This document shows positions 1 through 10,624 of a stretch of DNA of 64,000 bases, in pieces. This stretch comes from Agrypnia vestita (Eukaryota > Arthropoda > Insecta > Trichoptera > Phryganeidae), in assembly GCA_016648135.1 (NCBI GenBank), contig JADDOH010004017.1:1-64000 (forward strand). The letters are read 5' to 3'. Positions within the stretch are counted from its first letter, which is position 1. Each line of letters begins with the position of its first letter. The position numbers were made by a program, and so were the translations under genes. The notes under the pieces were generated by a model that saw nothing but the letters and a program-made list of their open reading frames with translations, was not told the origin of the DNA and searched no databases.

Positions 1-254
1 ATATAAAGAAACCCGTGTTTCCCTATCCGCCAAGTTTTCTTCACAACCAGATAATACCACCCCCTGGTGGTTATGGTGATGGATAGACCTTGGTGTCCCA
101 TTGAAAATGTGCGAATTTGGTGGGTATGGCTGAGCGTGGGTGGGAGTGGGTGACGAAAATGTGTATTCTAGCACATTGTTTTGTTATGGGAAGGCCGCAA
201 ATGTTTCAGATTGTTTCCAAATAGGCGGGCCGACTGTGTCGGTAAATCTAAAAG

Positions 255-440
255 GTTCCGGAAAAACCTGCTCTAGAAAGTTCTGGAAGGAGAAGGTTCT
301 AGAAAGTTCTCGAAAGTTCTATAAGGTTCTTAACTGAGTGGCGGAATGTGTCGGTGTGTCTAGAAGGTTCCTGTACATTCGACAAATTTCTTGAAAGTTT
401 TGGAAGGAGAATGTTTTAGAAGATTCGCAAAAGTTCTATG
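255..440. repeat. Cluster of heat-shock-element-like GAA/TTC pentamers
   Basis: The stretch is a loose tandem array of alternating GAA and TTC units, for example TTCTAGAAAGTTCTGGAAGG, repeated with variation (TTCTAGAAAG, TTCTCGAAAG, TTCTTGAAAG). Inverted nGAAn pentamers are the known binding unit of heat shock factor. No gene start is visible nearby, so this could equally be a decayed simple repeat or part of a mobile element. Confidence 0.4.
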
Positions 441-1198
441 ACAATCCAAACAGTGTACTAAAAATCTACGCGTGCGAAGCCGCGCGCGCACAGCTAGTTA
501 CTTCTAAGATCAAAAAAAGTAATTAAGCCCGAGGATCCAGAGGCGCCAGGCAACCAATACAGGAAGTTGTTTGAGAACCCACTGGCCCACTTTTTATTTA
601 CAGTGTATTAAAAAAAACACTCTGTTGTGCTAATTGATTAGTAGGTCGTACATTATACGCTATTTATTTTGCGCGGTAAGCAGAGTCGGATTTACCTAAT
701 CATTCTGGTTGTTTCGGACAGGAATTAGAAGTTCGAAACGATCGCCGTGGAACGGTGGCGTCATCATGAAACAATGCCAGTTGTGTATGTTTATGTAAAC
801 ATATGAAATAAAAGACTTTATGTGACACACTATTTTTTGGACTCTATGAATAATGTTTATTATTATAGATTTAAATATTGACATATACAATGTAATATTT
901 ATGGATTTGTGTCACGTCTTTTATTTTTCAATAAAGAGAGTAAATCGCTTGCAAGGCGATAGATGATGCGCTTTTCGAAGCAATCAGCCGTTCGCGGCAT
1001 TTTTGACTGACATATGGTCAGTATGGAAATCGAAATATTTTTCAAATATTTCTGGAATTTGACCCGCTCACGAGGCGTGATAATTTAGACTGGTATATAC
1101 ATTTCCGAGAACCAGCCAAATGGGTGCGCCCGGCTGGTATTACGAAGATTAAAATGGGGCGGCAGGCTGCAGACTGACCGTTCCCCATATCGCTTGCA

Positions 1199-1249
1199 TC
1201 TGATTTACGGGTACCCAGCCCGTAAAATCAGAGTCTTGTCGCACAAGAC
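1199..1249. other. Two adjacent hairpins
   Basis: A 13-bp arm (TCTGATTTACGGG) is followed after a short loop by its complement with one bulged A. It is directly followed by a perfect 7-bp stem (GTCTTGT/ACAAGAC) with a CGC loop. Function unknown; a hairpin near a transposon end is one possibility. Confidence 0.4.
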
Positions 1250-2239
1250 CGACTGGACGTAGACTGGCGGAGGAGCATCATTACTAAAATGTGCGTGGAG
1301 CACCGTACACACAAAATACAAATTAAACTTTACAAAATTCTCCAAAAAATAATTTTTATTAAAAACACAGGAAAAGTCAAGAAACGCATAGAAAACATAA
1401 AAAGGGGAATTAAAAATAGTGGCCCTAAAATGGACCTTTTACGCTCAACATAAGCGCAATCGCTAATAGCAACCCCACCGGCCGAGCGATACCGTGCCGA
1501 AAAAGATGACTTTCAGTCAAAATCGAATATTGGCCGCTACAGCAGTCCAATTAAACTAAAACTTTCTTTATTGTATTCTTCCAGTAAATATCTATACAAA
1601 AAATATATATTTACGAATACAAATTACATCAGAAACGTAGGGGGAATTTTGTTTGGTAAAATTGTTTATAACTGACATAATATTAATTGGTCACTCATTA
1701 AACTATAGTCAAAAGACGCCTTATAAAATATACTTCATAATTATTACACAAAAATTCATGTATCTACTTAAGAACTATTTTTTATTGAATTTAATGTAAC
1801 TAGCCGATTGCACTCGGTACATAACTTGTAATAACTCTGTTAATACTACCTTGCGGGTCCCATAGACTATGTTAGATTATCAGCAAGGTTTAGTTTTGTA
1901 TAAATTAACATGATTTACGTCTCAAAAAGACGATGAAACCATTTTTACGATTTTTTATGTCGGAGCAAAGTGCTTTCTGCCGATCTCCGCAGCCAATCGT
2001 CAGACTGATTATTACCAAAATTCACTCAGAGATGGCGCGAGCGCTGAAATCAGCAAAGCAAGCTTTGTGATTGGCTGATTGTTTTACGATGGAGTTATGG
2101 AGGGGATTTTGTAATTTGGCTATTTTTCATAACAGTTTCATAACGGCGAGCAATTCAGTACTAGCGAAGGGAAAAACTTCATTTCAGAATGAAGACTACA
2201 ACACACACACGTTCACCAGTTTGAAGACTACAAAGTGTA

Positions 2240-2490
2240 CACTACAATTGTAGTAAAAACTACTTGAAGTGAAGTAATTGTAGTACTACGAAATGAAGTG
2301 AAGTAAATGAAGTGAAGTAAATGAAGTGAAGTAAGTGAAGTGAAGTAATTGAAGTGAAGTAATTGAAGTGAAGTAATTGAAGTGAAGTAATTGTAATAAT
2401 AATGAAGTGAAGTAATGAAATGAAGTAATAGTGAAGTAAATTTTTAAATGAAATGAAGTAATACTGAAGTAAATTTTTAAATGAAATGAA
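2240..2490. repeat. GAAGT-based microsatellite
   Basis: Imperfect tandem repetition of GAAGTGAAGTAAT-type units with drift to AATGAAATGAAGTAAT toward the right end. Long open frames on the minus strand here are by-products of the repeat and not genes. Confidence 0.9.
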
Positions 2491-2640
2491 GTATTGTTTT
2501 CCCAAATAAAAATTTGGTGAGCTAAAAAAAAAAAAAGGTACGATATTTTCTCCAAAGTAACATTTGGCGACCTAAAAAAAAAAGAAAAAAAGGTCACCAG
2601 CCAGATTTCTTCGTTCGATTCCAAAAAAATTTAATTTCAA

Positions 2641-2930
2641 ACCATGGGGGGGGGAGGGTTGTTACAGTTTCCAAAGATTTCTCCGTTTAGCTACATCAAC
2701 TTCCCAAAAATTTCTTCATAGCTTCATAGCTCCCAAAATTTTTCAAACCATGGGGAAGGGGAGGTTGTTTCAGTTTCCAGAGATTTCTTCGTTTAGCTAC
2801 ATCAACTTCCCAAAACTTTCTTCATGGGTCCCAAAATTTTTCAAAACCATGGGGGGGGGGTTGTTACAGATTCCAGAGATTTCTTCATATATCTACATCA
2901 AAACTTTCCAAAAATTTCACGTAAAAAATA
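2641..2930. repeat. Three tandem copies of a ~100-bp unit
   Basis: Units starting with ACCATGGGG followed by a G run lie at about 2641, 2748 and 2846. Each continues with a GTTGTTACAG-like segment, AGATTTCTTC and a CTACATCAA/TTCCCAAAA segment. The third copy decays at its end. Non-coding minisatellite. Confidence 0.8.
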
Positions 2931-4024
2931 CACTATTTAAAATGTGTTTCTCATACTTTCAATAACTTTGAAGTGTATGTACTTTGTAGTGTTCGCTTTG
3001 AAATGAAGTGTACTATTTGAAGTTTATACTTTCAATAACTTTGGTGTTTGTAGTTTGTAGTGTGCACTACACATCAAAATGTGCGAAGTGTGCACTTCAA
3101 TGTAGTGTAGTACTACATTGTAGTAGTGAGTACAGAGCGGACCCATCACTATTCAGTACACCTGAAGGTGCTTTAAGAGCCTATCGGACCACTTTTACCA
3201 GTCTTTCATTTCTCTACCTACAACGACCCTGCTGACTACTTGGACTTTCTCTGGATCTTCTTTGGCCCTTTTAAGGCAACCTCTACTACACCGGCGTTTC
3301 TAGATTGGCTTTATACGACTTTGCCATCTGAAACTTTCGGTACGTTTCTTCGAGTTTGGGCACGTGGAACCATACTATCTTTTGCGTGTTCCTGTGCGGA
3401 ACACTGGTGGTTCAAAATAAATTAAAAAACCTTATTTAAAACTAGCTATAACCCGTCAAAAATACGTAGGTACTCTTATAACATATTTCGGCTGCCAGTT
3501 AAGACTGTAAGAACAGTGCTGTCTAGAATAGCGAAGCGTCTTGATAACCTTAGTGATGCACATTATTGAATAGCGAAATATGTTTTTTTGCTTCTAATAC
3601 TTATATAAAACGGGGTTGTGTAAAAGTATTATACTTAATATATTATAATAGAGAATTATCTTTTTTACCACGCTTATATTTACTTCACCTGTTTGTCCGT
3701 TTGTCTGGATGATGAAATCTTATATATTTTTAATGAACTTTATTATTAATAAATATTTTCATAAATTTCCGCGAGTTTGTGTAAAGTCATTTAAATGTAA
3801 CAAGAGCTGTTTTGATGATCTAAGCCATTATACTTTCAAACTTTAATATTTCAAACAGCTTAAACCACCGAAACACCTGTTATATTGAAATAACGCTAAT
3901 AATTAAAAATAAATATGGAGTTTTACAAATTAAATACAAAAATATTACATATTTAACGATTATGAATAAACTCACTATCTTTGTTTTTTTTTTCACTATT
4001 TTATTTTTGAGTGTCACACAATAT
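2931..4024. other. Gap without a recognised gene
   Basis: Contains TTTGAAGTG-type leftovers of the neighbouring microsatellite and, at about 3130-3420, a somewhat more GC-rich stretch with short open frames in both directions. No splice pattern or known domain was recognised there. The remainder is AT-rich. Confidence 0.5.
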
Positions 4025-4053
4025 GTTTCGGAAACCTCTGTTTCCTTCTTCAG
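4025..4053 (-). ncRNA. Hammerhead-ribozyme-like core
   Basis: On the minus strand the sequence reads CTGAAGA, then a perfect 6-bp stem II (GGAAAC-AGAG-GTTTCC), then GAAAC. This matches the hammerhead catalytic core CUGANGA...GAAA. I could not close convincing stems I and III with an allowed cleavage triplet, so activity is uncertain. Hammerhead motifs are known in Penelope-like and other retroelements, and this copy is probably a remnant of one. Confidence 0.4.
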
Positions 4054-4359
4054 GTGAGTTGAGACTGAGGTGTGGGAGTGGATGTCTGATGTGGTATGGG
4101 TTGTGAGTTCAGTAGGAGTGAATGGGGTGTCTAGGTGGTGGGAAAGAGGGAAAATTGTGAGATAGGGTGGTATAAAGGGTTGTATTTGATTATTGATGAT
4201 ATAGTTGTGGTATTTAGGTTTTAATGAATTTCAAGTATGTATTTTTATTTTTTTTTTGTTTTAAGCCGTATGTCTGTTTATGTAGGATGTGTATATTTAT
4301 ATTGTTGAATGTGTGGTTACTTTCTATAATAGGTTAGCCTATTCTGAAAAGTTAGTGAG

Positions 4360-5224
4360 TAGTGATGCAACGAATACGAATATTCGTATTCGCCGAATAG
4401 TAGACATTTACCGAATATTCGTAATCGCCGAATATCATCACGAACATCATCACAAATATTCGTATTCGCCGAATAGTAGACATTTACCGAATATTCGTAA
4501 TCGCCGAATATCATCACGAACATCATCACAAATATTCGTATTCGCCGAATGTCATTACGAATATTAAAAACAAAAAATTTATAACTGAACGCAACGTAAA
4601 TTACGGTTTGACTGTGCACCGTGTATCCGAACACACCTCTATTATCGGGGATTCCCCTTACCTTGAATGAATGGATTTGTTGAGTTCTCAAATTATTTTT
4701 TCTATGGAACTCAAGTTGTTAATAACTTGTTTCCTGTTTCACAGCACAACATGAGTTCTTTCATCTAGTTTTTTTGGGTTTTTAAAAAATTTAGGTGCTC
4801 ATTCCATGTAATTTTTGTTTTGTAATAGGTACGTATTGTTCGTTCCATTTTATTTCCGTTGCGTGTAAAAGTGTTAACTCTTATAAAATAATTTCCGTAT
4901 AAATCTATTAACATGGACCTCTCATGAAAAAAAAGTGATATTTAGAAACATTTCGATAAGAAATCTGGTAGATAAGTTAAATTTAAATAGGTATAACTTT
5001 ATTTGTTTGTTTTTGTTATAAAGAATAAAGATACAGGTTTGTGTACATGACTTGTTAGTGAACTCGTCCCAAAACAAAGCCGGTCCATTGAGACGAGTTT
5101 ATTTTGTTTTGTTCTGGGATTCTAATATTTATTACCTTGTTGAATTATTCGTATTCGTATTCGCCGAATAGTAGGTTTGATATTCGTATTCGTATTCGTC
5201 AAAGTAGTATTCGTTGCATCACTA
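4360..5224. mobile_element. hAT-type non-autonomous element
   Basis: An 865-bp element with terminal inverted repeats TAGTGATGCAACGAATAC and an exact 8-bp target duplication TTAGTGAG on both sides. Eight-base duplications and TAG..ATGCAACGAAT ends are typical of the hAT superfamily. No transposase remains. Near the left end a 76-bp unit made of TATTCG/CGAATA strings is repeated in tandem, with starts at 4379, 4455 and a partial copy at 4531. Confidence 0.85.
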
Positions 5225-5232
5225 TTAGTGAG

Positions 5233-5890
5233 GCACCTTTTATGTTAATTGAATCTAGTTTCTATTGATCTGCCTGTCTGACTTATATCGCAATCCCCAC
5301 ATTCTAGTTTTTAAACCCCAAAGCAGCATAGTTAGTTAAAATTTTTCGAAATATTATTTTTTAATTTTTTCTCAATTGAATAGTCTGTGTAACAAAGATA
5401 GTGTTTTTATTCATAATTATTAAAATGGATTTCCACGAAGTAAACGCCACAGAAATATATGAAAATTTAACATTTGCATTAACGGATATGCATGCCACCT
5501 TCATACTTTTTAACAATATTTTTGGAACGCGGCTTACGGTAAGACTTGACTTGTACAAATCGTCACGTAAGGAAAAAACGTTATGCCCCCCACCCCCCTC
5601 ACTCTCTCTCTTTCTATTATGTGTGTGTGCATGCGAGTAGACGAGCATCGTGCGCGGCAAGTTGTATAACCTCAATACTGAACGTGTGAAAATTTTGTTA
5701 AGATTCGAGAAATGGAAACTGCAACAAGTACCTATGTGTAATACAAATTTTGACACAAGTATTTATATTTTTTGTATACGTTGTATTGTATTGTTTATAT
5801 ATCTACGTTTAATTTGATTCGAATGTTTATTATTTACATACATTACAGAGAGACAATAGTGAAATCATATGCTCGGTGTCAAAAAGAGTA
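5233..5890. other. Gap without a gene
   Basis: AT-rich DNA with a pyrimidine-rich CT run near 5580-5620. Open frames on both strands overlap and show no domain. Confidence 0.5.
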
Positions 5891-8115
5891 GGGGACGATG
5901 GGGTGACGCGGGGTAAATACGGATCTACTCGATCCCTTACTTCCGCGCCCGGCCGCCACGATCACGTGTTACTTTCCGCCATCTTTAGTGCCGAGCAAAC
6001 ATTCACGAAAGAAAGCTGCGCACAATTTTCAAAATAAATAAAATCAATCAATTTTTTGATTTTTGATCTAATTTTTAGTGTTTACTATTTTGAGTGCCAC
6101 GTCTATGATGTAAGTGACAATTTAAAGTGATATTTTCTATCGATTACCTCGTTAATGGAGAATAAATTGCACAATAACTTTCGATGATAATTTTTAATAA
6201 CCAACAAATAATTGTCGTTGTTAATTTTTAAACTCGTTGGGTTTATTGCGGACAAGCTCCCTGGGGTAAATACTGGCGTCCGCAATTACCCCTGACTCGA
6301 TTATTTGTCAAAACCTAAACCAATTTATTGCACATTTTCAGATGTCTCGAAAATAAAAACGAGCATACATCATCGAAACCTTACAAAGAGCTGAACAAGA
6401 AATAGAGGATAAAAATACAACTTTTCGTCAGGTGGAAGAGAAGTACAGCATTCCCCGGGCTATACTTCTTAACCAAGTGAAAAAGGGCTTTATTACTACT
6501 GTTCAAATGTTTGGTAAAAAGTCAGTTTTTATTGAAACTCGAGAAAACTAACTGCTCAAGTTCATTTTAAAACCGTGTAAAGCCTTCTTTGGGGAAACAA
6601 TACCTACTCTAAGTAAAATAGCTTTCGATTTTGCTACGGTTAATAACATAAAACATAATTTCAATAAAGGTAGAGGAGTAGCAGGAATGGATTGGTATTA
6701 TAATTTTATGTCTAGACACCCTAATATATCACTTCGAAGACCAGAAGCTACTTCATTAAACAGAATCATAGTATTTAACCCTGAAGAAATAGATATATTT
6801 TTTGAAAATTTGAAAACACTTATAATCAAATACCAATTTAAATCAGATTCAATCAACAATATATATGAAACTAGGATTAGTACTGTACAACAGAATTCCA
6901 GGATTCTTGCACCAACGGGATTAATTAAAACAAGTTGGTAAATTTACCAGTGCAATGCGCGGTTCCTTAACTACAGTTGTAAATTGTTTTAACGCTGGAG
7001 GCACTTACCATTTTTCACATTCAAAAGAAAGAGAATGAATGCACTGCTTATGAGACAGTAATAGTAATATAGTAGCTAGTGTTTCCGACTCTGTTTGGAT
7101 AACTGAACGAATATTCGTTGAATGACTCCAGCATTTCAAAGAATTTGCAAAACCGTCGGCTGATAATCCCGTTTTGCTAGTACTGGTTATATTTTTGAAC
7201 CAGAAACTCCATTTGACACCAGAAACACCAAATTTGATAATTCAAGCCAAAGAGAGCCCAAAATGAATCTCAAGTCATCTTTGATGCAGCCAATGATAGT
7301 ATTTCAAGTCAAAGAGGATCTTAAGAGGCATATCAACTCTTTAGAAACGTTGCTAACATGGAATATTCAAAATAAATAAAACGTGCGAATGAATTAGTAC
7401 GCGCAGGTGATGTTATATGTTAAACTAGCCAGTCTTCCTCAGTACCATTTATTGACATAGTTAAGGTACCAACTCTATAACCTAATCGTAACAAACGGTG
7501 GGTTCAAAAAAATATATTTTTTACCAGCACACCGGAAACAGTATACCTAGAAGAAAAAGAACAAAAGAAACTAGAAAGAAAAATAAAGAATCTGAAACAA
7601 GAAGAGAAAAAACTACAAAAGAAACCAAAAAAATACTAAAGAAAAACGATTAATAGTTGAGAAATTTAAAATTTTTTGAAACTGAATAAGAGAATGATGA
7701 ATATTTTTGCATTTTTTGTCGGGAAAAGTATCGTGACCCTAGCGAAGGCTGGATTGTGTGTTAAAAATTTTTGAATTGGGCTCTTGAGAAAGCGCTGTTG
7801 GGACTTCTTACAGAAGCTTTATTTGTGACTTGTGTGAATGATGTGGGACCTCGTCCGTAAATACCCCATGCTGTCTGTAATTAACCCAACACTCGTCCGT
7901 ATTTACCCTAAGAGCTACGGGTAATTACGGACAGACAGGGTTTTGTTTTTGATTAAACATATTTAGTTGTTGATTGATCTCGTAAAATAATTAATGTTGA
8001 TATTGTAGGTGAATAACTAAAGTTTCATAATAAATAAAGTCAGGCTGATTGTTTATAATAGTATAGGTTTTGTACGTTATTTCGCTTCAGCGTCCGCAAT
8101 TCACCCATCCTTCCC
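5891..8115 (+). mobile_element. Decayed pogo/Tigger-class DNA transposon
   Basis: The 2.2-kb element is flanked by TA on each side. Its ends are imperfect inverted repeats (GGGGACGATGGGGTGA on the left; GGGAAGGATGGGTGAAT read inward from the right), with CGTCCGCAATTACCC-like sub-terminal strings. It encodes a broken pogo-type transposase on the plus strand. TA duplication and transposase type agree. The exact left boundary is less certain than the right one. Confidence 0.7.
6342..7380 (+). pseudogene. Broken pogo-like (Tigger/Jerky family) transposase
   Basis: Starting at ATG 6342 the readable pieces follow family order. First comes a psq-type helix-turn-helix (EKYSIPRAILLNQVKKG). Next is a CENP-B-like region whose end reads WYYNFMSRHPNISLRRPEAT at about 6690-6750. 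Then comes the start of the DDE domain (NNIYETRISTVQ), with an altered residue where family members have N-x-DETG. Further DDE fragments continue in other frames (VNCFNAGGTYHF, then NPVLLVLV). Several stops and frameshifts lie between these pieces, including one three codons after the ATG. A dead copy; the element is old. Confidence 0.75.
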
Positions 8116-8469
8116 TATCGAAAGAAAAAAAATGAAAAACATCTTCAAAGTGCGAAAAAATACGAAAATATAAAAAATCTAGATCTCCACATCGAAATTG
8201 AAGAAAAGGCGTAAGTAACTTCGTTCTTGAAAGGAACGAAGTTATATTTTATATATATTTTTTGCCTCCGTGGTGATCCTAACGATTTTCTTGATTGCTT
8301 GTTTCTTCTCATTAACTTTCTTAGGATTCATGGAATGAAAAATACGTGAAAATTCAAGATTATGCGCAATGCCGTGTCTCATTTTGATGGATGCGAGTCG
8401 TATTCCAAACAAAGATCGCATACCAAACAAAAATTTCGAGTCCATACGGTCGCTGGTCAAGTTGGACTT

Positions 8470-8632
8470 GTGGGCCTACCACACGCACAAATATCACCAA
8501 ACTTTTGCCTGCGCAGGCCGGTTTGTATAGGGAACACCGTGCGTAGTTGGTAAAACTGTGAGTAAAACTGTTCATGCGAGAGCTTGCGCAGGCGAGAGTG
8601 TGGTGAAGTTTGTGCGTGTGGTAGGCCCATTG
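8470..8632. repeat. Foldback repeat with ~45-bp arms
   Basis: The left arm beginning TGGGCCTACCACACGCACAA is repeated in inverted form ending TTGTGCGTGTGGTAGGCCCA, and both arms continue into a TGCGCAGGC segment. About 70 bp lie between the arms. This looks like a small foldback transposable element; no target duplication was resolved. Confidence 0.6.
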
Positions 8633-8639
8633 TTCCAAA

Positions 8640-9399
8640 GCGGACGTATACCAAGATACCACTGTACGAGTACAGAGTTAATTGGCTAGTATTAGTGCGT
8701 AAATAATTTTTAATTTGTGACAATGTTCAAAAACGAACTTTTTTGTTGGCAATTGGTTTTAGATTTACTGAGAAAATTCTCATGGATTATTTAAATTTAT
8801 ATTTTTTGATTTTAAACATTATTTTAATTTGCGCTGACAAAACTGTCATCTAAACAGATTTGGTGTGATTTTGTGAATATTTTAATACAGTGAATAAACC
8901 ATTCAAAATGGAATACGCACAGTCCCCGTTTGCCAGTTTGTCTTTTAAATGGATTTTATGTACCTAAACTGTTCAAACTATCTATTGTAAAAATCTAGAT
9001 TTCCATTTGCTTATTTAAACATCTTATTGACTTTATCTTGCACCATAGGTACTCATTGAGCGACTTCTTTGAAACACAGTACTCTTCAAATATTTGAGTA
9101 AAGTCAATCCTGTTTTTATGTCACCTTTTTTTATGTATTTTTGAAGTTATGTGGCAGTTTTAAATTATTATTTTTTATTAGACAGGTACATTAACGTATG
9201 TAATTAAATATTTAATAGAGCCCTGACCACGCGGCATGACATGGGCATGTAACAGTCAATAAAACCAGTGAAACATCGGCAACATCAGCTGAAATTATTA
9301 TTTTAGCGCAAGAAATTGGCGGAAAAGGATTGGATACCTTCAACCAAAATATTTAGATATTAACGAATTACTTATACATAATTTAACTTTAAACGAATA
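8640..9399. other. Gap without a gene
   Basis: AT-rich DNA. I see no long open frame, repeat boundary or RNA gene in it. Confidence 0.5.
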
Positions 9400-9567
9400 A
9401 CTTATTGATCTAGTGGTTAAGACTCTTGCGTAGTGACCCAGTGGTCGGTGATTCAAGCCCCATTCCACGAGATCAGCAAGCTAGTCCTATTTTCATAGCA
9501 CAAGCGTTTACCTTCATTTGAAAACAGTAAGCATATTGATGTGACACGCATTCCGTTTACGTATGTC
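9400..9567 (+). mobile_element. tRNA-derived SINE, copy 1
   Basis: The head resembles a tRNA with pol III promoter boxes (A-box-like CTAGTGGTTAAGACTC, B-box-like GGTGATTCAAGCC). It is followed by the shared body CTATTTTCATAGCACAAGCG and a GAAAACAGTAAGCATATTGA-type tail. The same body recurs at 25.8, 43.5, 44.8/50.1 and 62.9 kb. The B box is degenerate, so this is a SINE relic and not a tRNA gene. Confidence 0.75.
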
Positions 9568-9569
9568 TT

Positions 9570-10530
9570 TATTTATTTTATTTTATTTTTGACATAGGAC
9601 CAGAAAAAATAGCGAAGCGGAAGAAAGTCCAGTTCCCAGCAAAAACAGTTTGCAGTAAATTGGAAAATCGTTTTATTCTTATTTTATGTTTATGTTTTGT
9701 TTTATTCTTAATTTTAAAAAAATTAAAAATTGACCTCAATATACGGCTGATTCCATCAACCATTAATCATTATACATAAATAATCGGCGTCTATTGTACC
9801 TTGTATTTTTTTACAACAAAAAGGTATTTCTGATTTTTCTTAAACATTTAAGAAAAAGGTAACACTGTCGTGCTTCAAATATGAAGGATTTTTTTTCATT
9901 TTTATTTCATTTCATTTCATTACCTATGTAAATAAATACAATTTACATAGGTAACATGGAGGTATATGTTACGATTAAATCGATTAAAATAAGATATTAG
10001 AAAAATGTTTATTGTCATATTGAATGCAATTAACATGTTATAAATATATTTATCTTAAGCAACATTTTTTTATAAAGAGAGCTAAGTCAAACGTAATGTG
10101 AGGTTTACGAGTTTACTTATTTTAATTATATTACAGGTAGTATTTGACACACAATGCTTCGTCACCTTCGTCCAGCATCAGATTGGATAACATCTCAAGG
10201 CGAGCATATTCATTGTCGAAGAGTCATTTTTGGGCGCAAGCCCCATCATTCGCATCAGTCTTTGCATTTTACTGGCAGTATTCCACAATATTTAGGAGGG
10301 TGATGATGAGCCAATTTGACTTCAATGTTTGTTGTGCACGTGCATGAGTAACAAGTTTATTAATAAATCGTTTAGAAGTACGGAAGATATTATAGGAAGA
10401 GCTAGTGTAATATTTATCAGCAATGTATATTTTACTTCTTCAATAACTGCAAAAACACCTTATGGTAGCAATATTTAATTATTAATAAGAAAACACTTTT
10501 AAAAAACCACTAATTTGTTGAATTATCTTC
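9570..10530. other. Gap without a gene
   Basis: AT-rich DNA with short poly-T/ATTTC runs. No supported feature. Confidence 0.5.
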
Positions 10531-10532
<2 letters not shown>

Positions 10533-10582
<50 letters not shown>

Positions 10583-10612
10583 TATATATATTATATATTT
10601 ATATATATATAT
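10533..10612. repeat. (TA)n microsatellite
   Basis: About 80 bp of almost pure TA dinucleotide repeat with a few interruptions, directly left of the decayed LINE. Confidence 0.95.
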
Positions 10613-10624
10613 ATTTATTTATAT

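Larger units (their letters stand above)
1..2239. other. Intergenic DNA, no gene seen
   Basis: AT-rich non-coding DNA. Open frames are short and show no recognisable domain or splice pattern. Two small structured pieces are listed separately: a GAA/TTC pentamer cluster near 255-440 and two neighbouring hairpins at 1199-1249. I see nothing else that can be named. Confidence 0.6.

Noticed and set aside
2260..2624. Two overlapping open frames on the minus strand over the GAAGT repeat
   Set aside because: They are periodic translations of a microsatellite and have no independent coding signal.
4379..4560. CRISPR-like direct repeats
   Set aside because: The 76-bp units are contiguous without unique spacers, within a eukaryotic hAT element.
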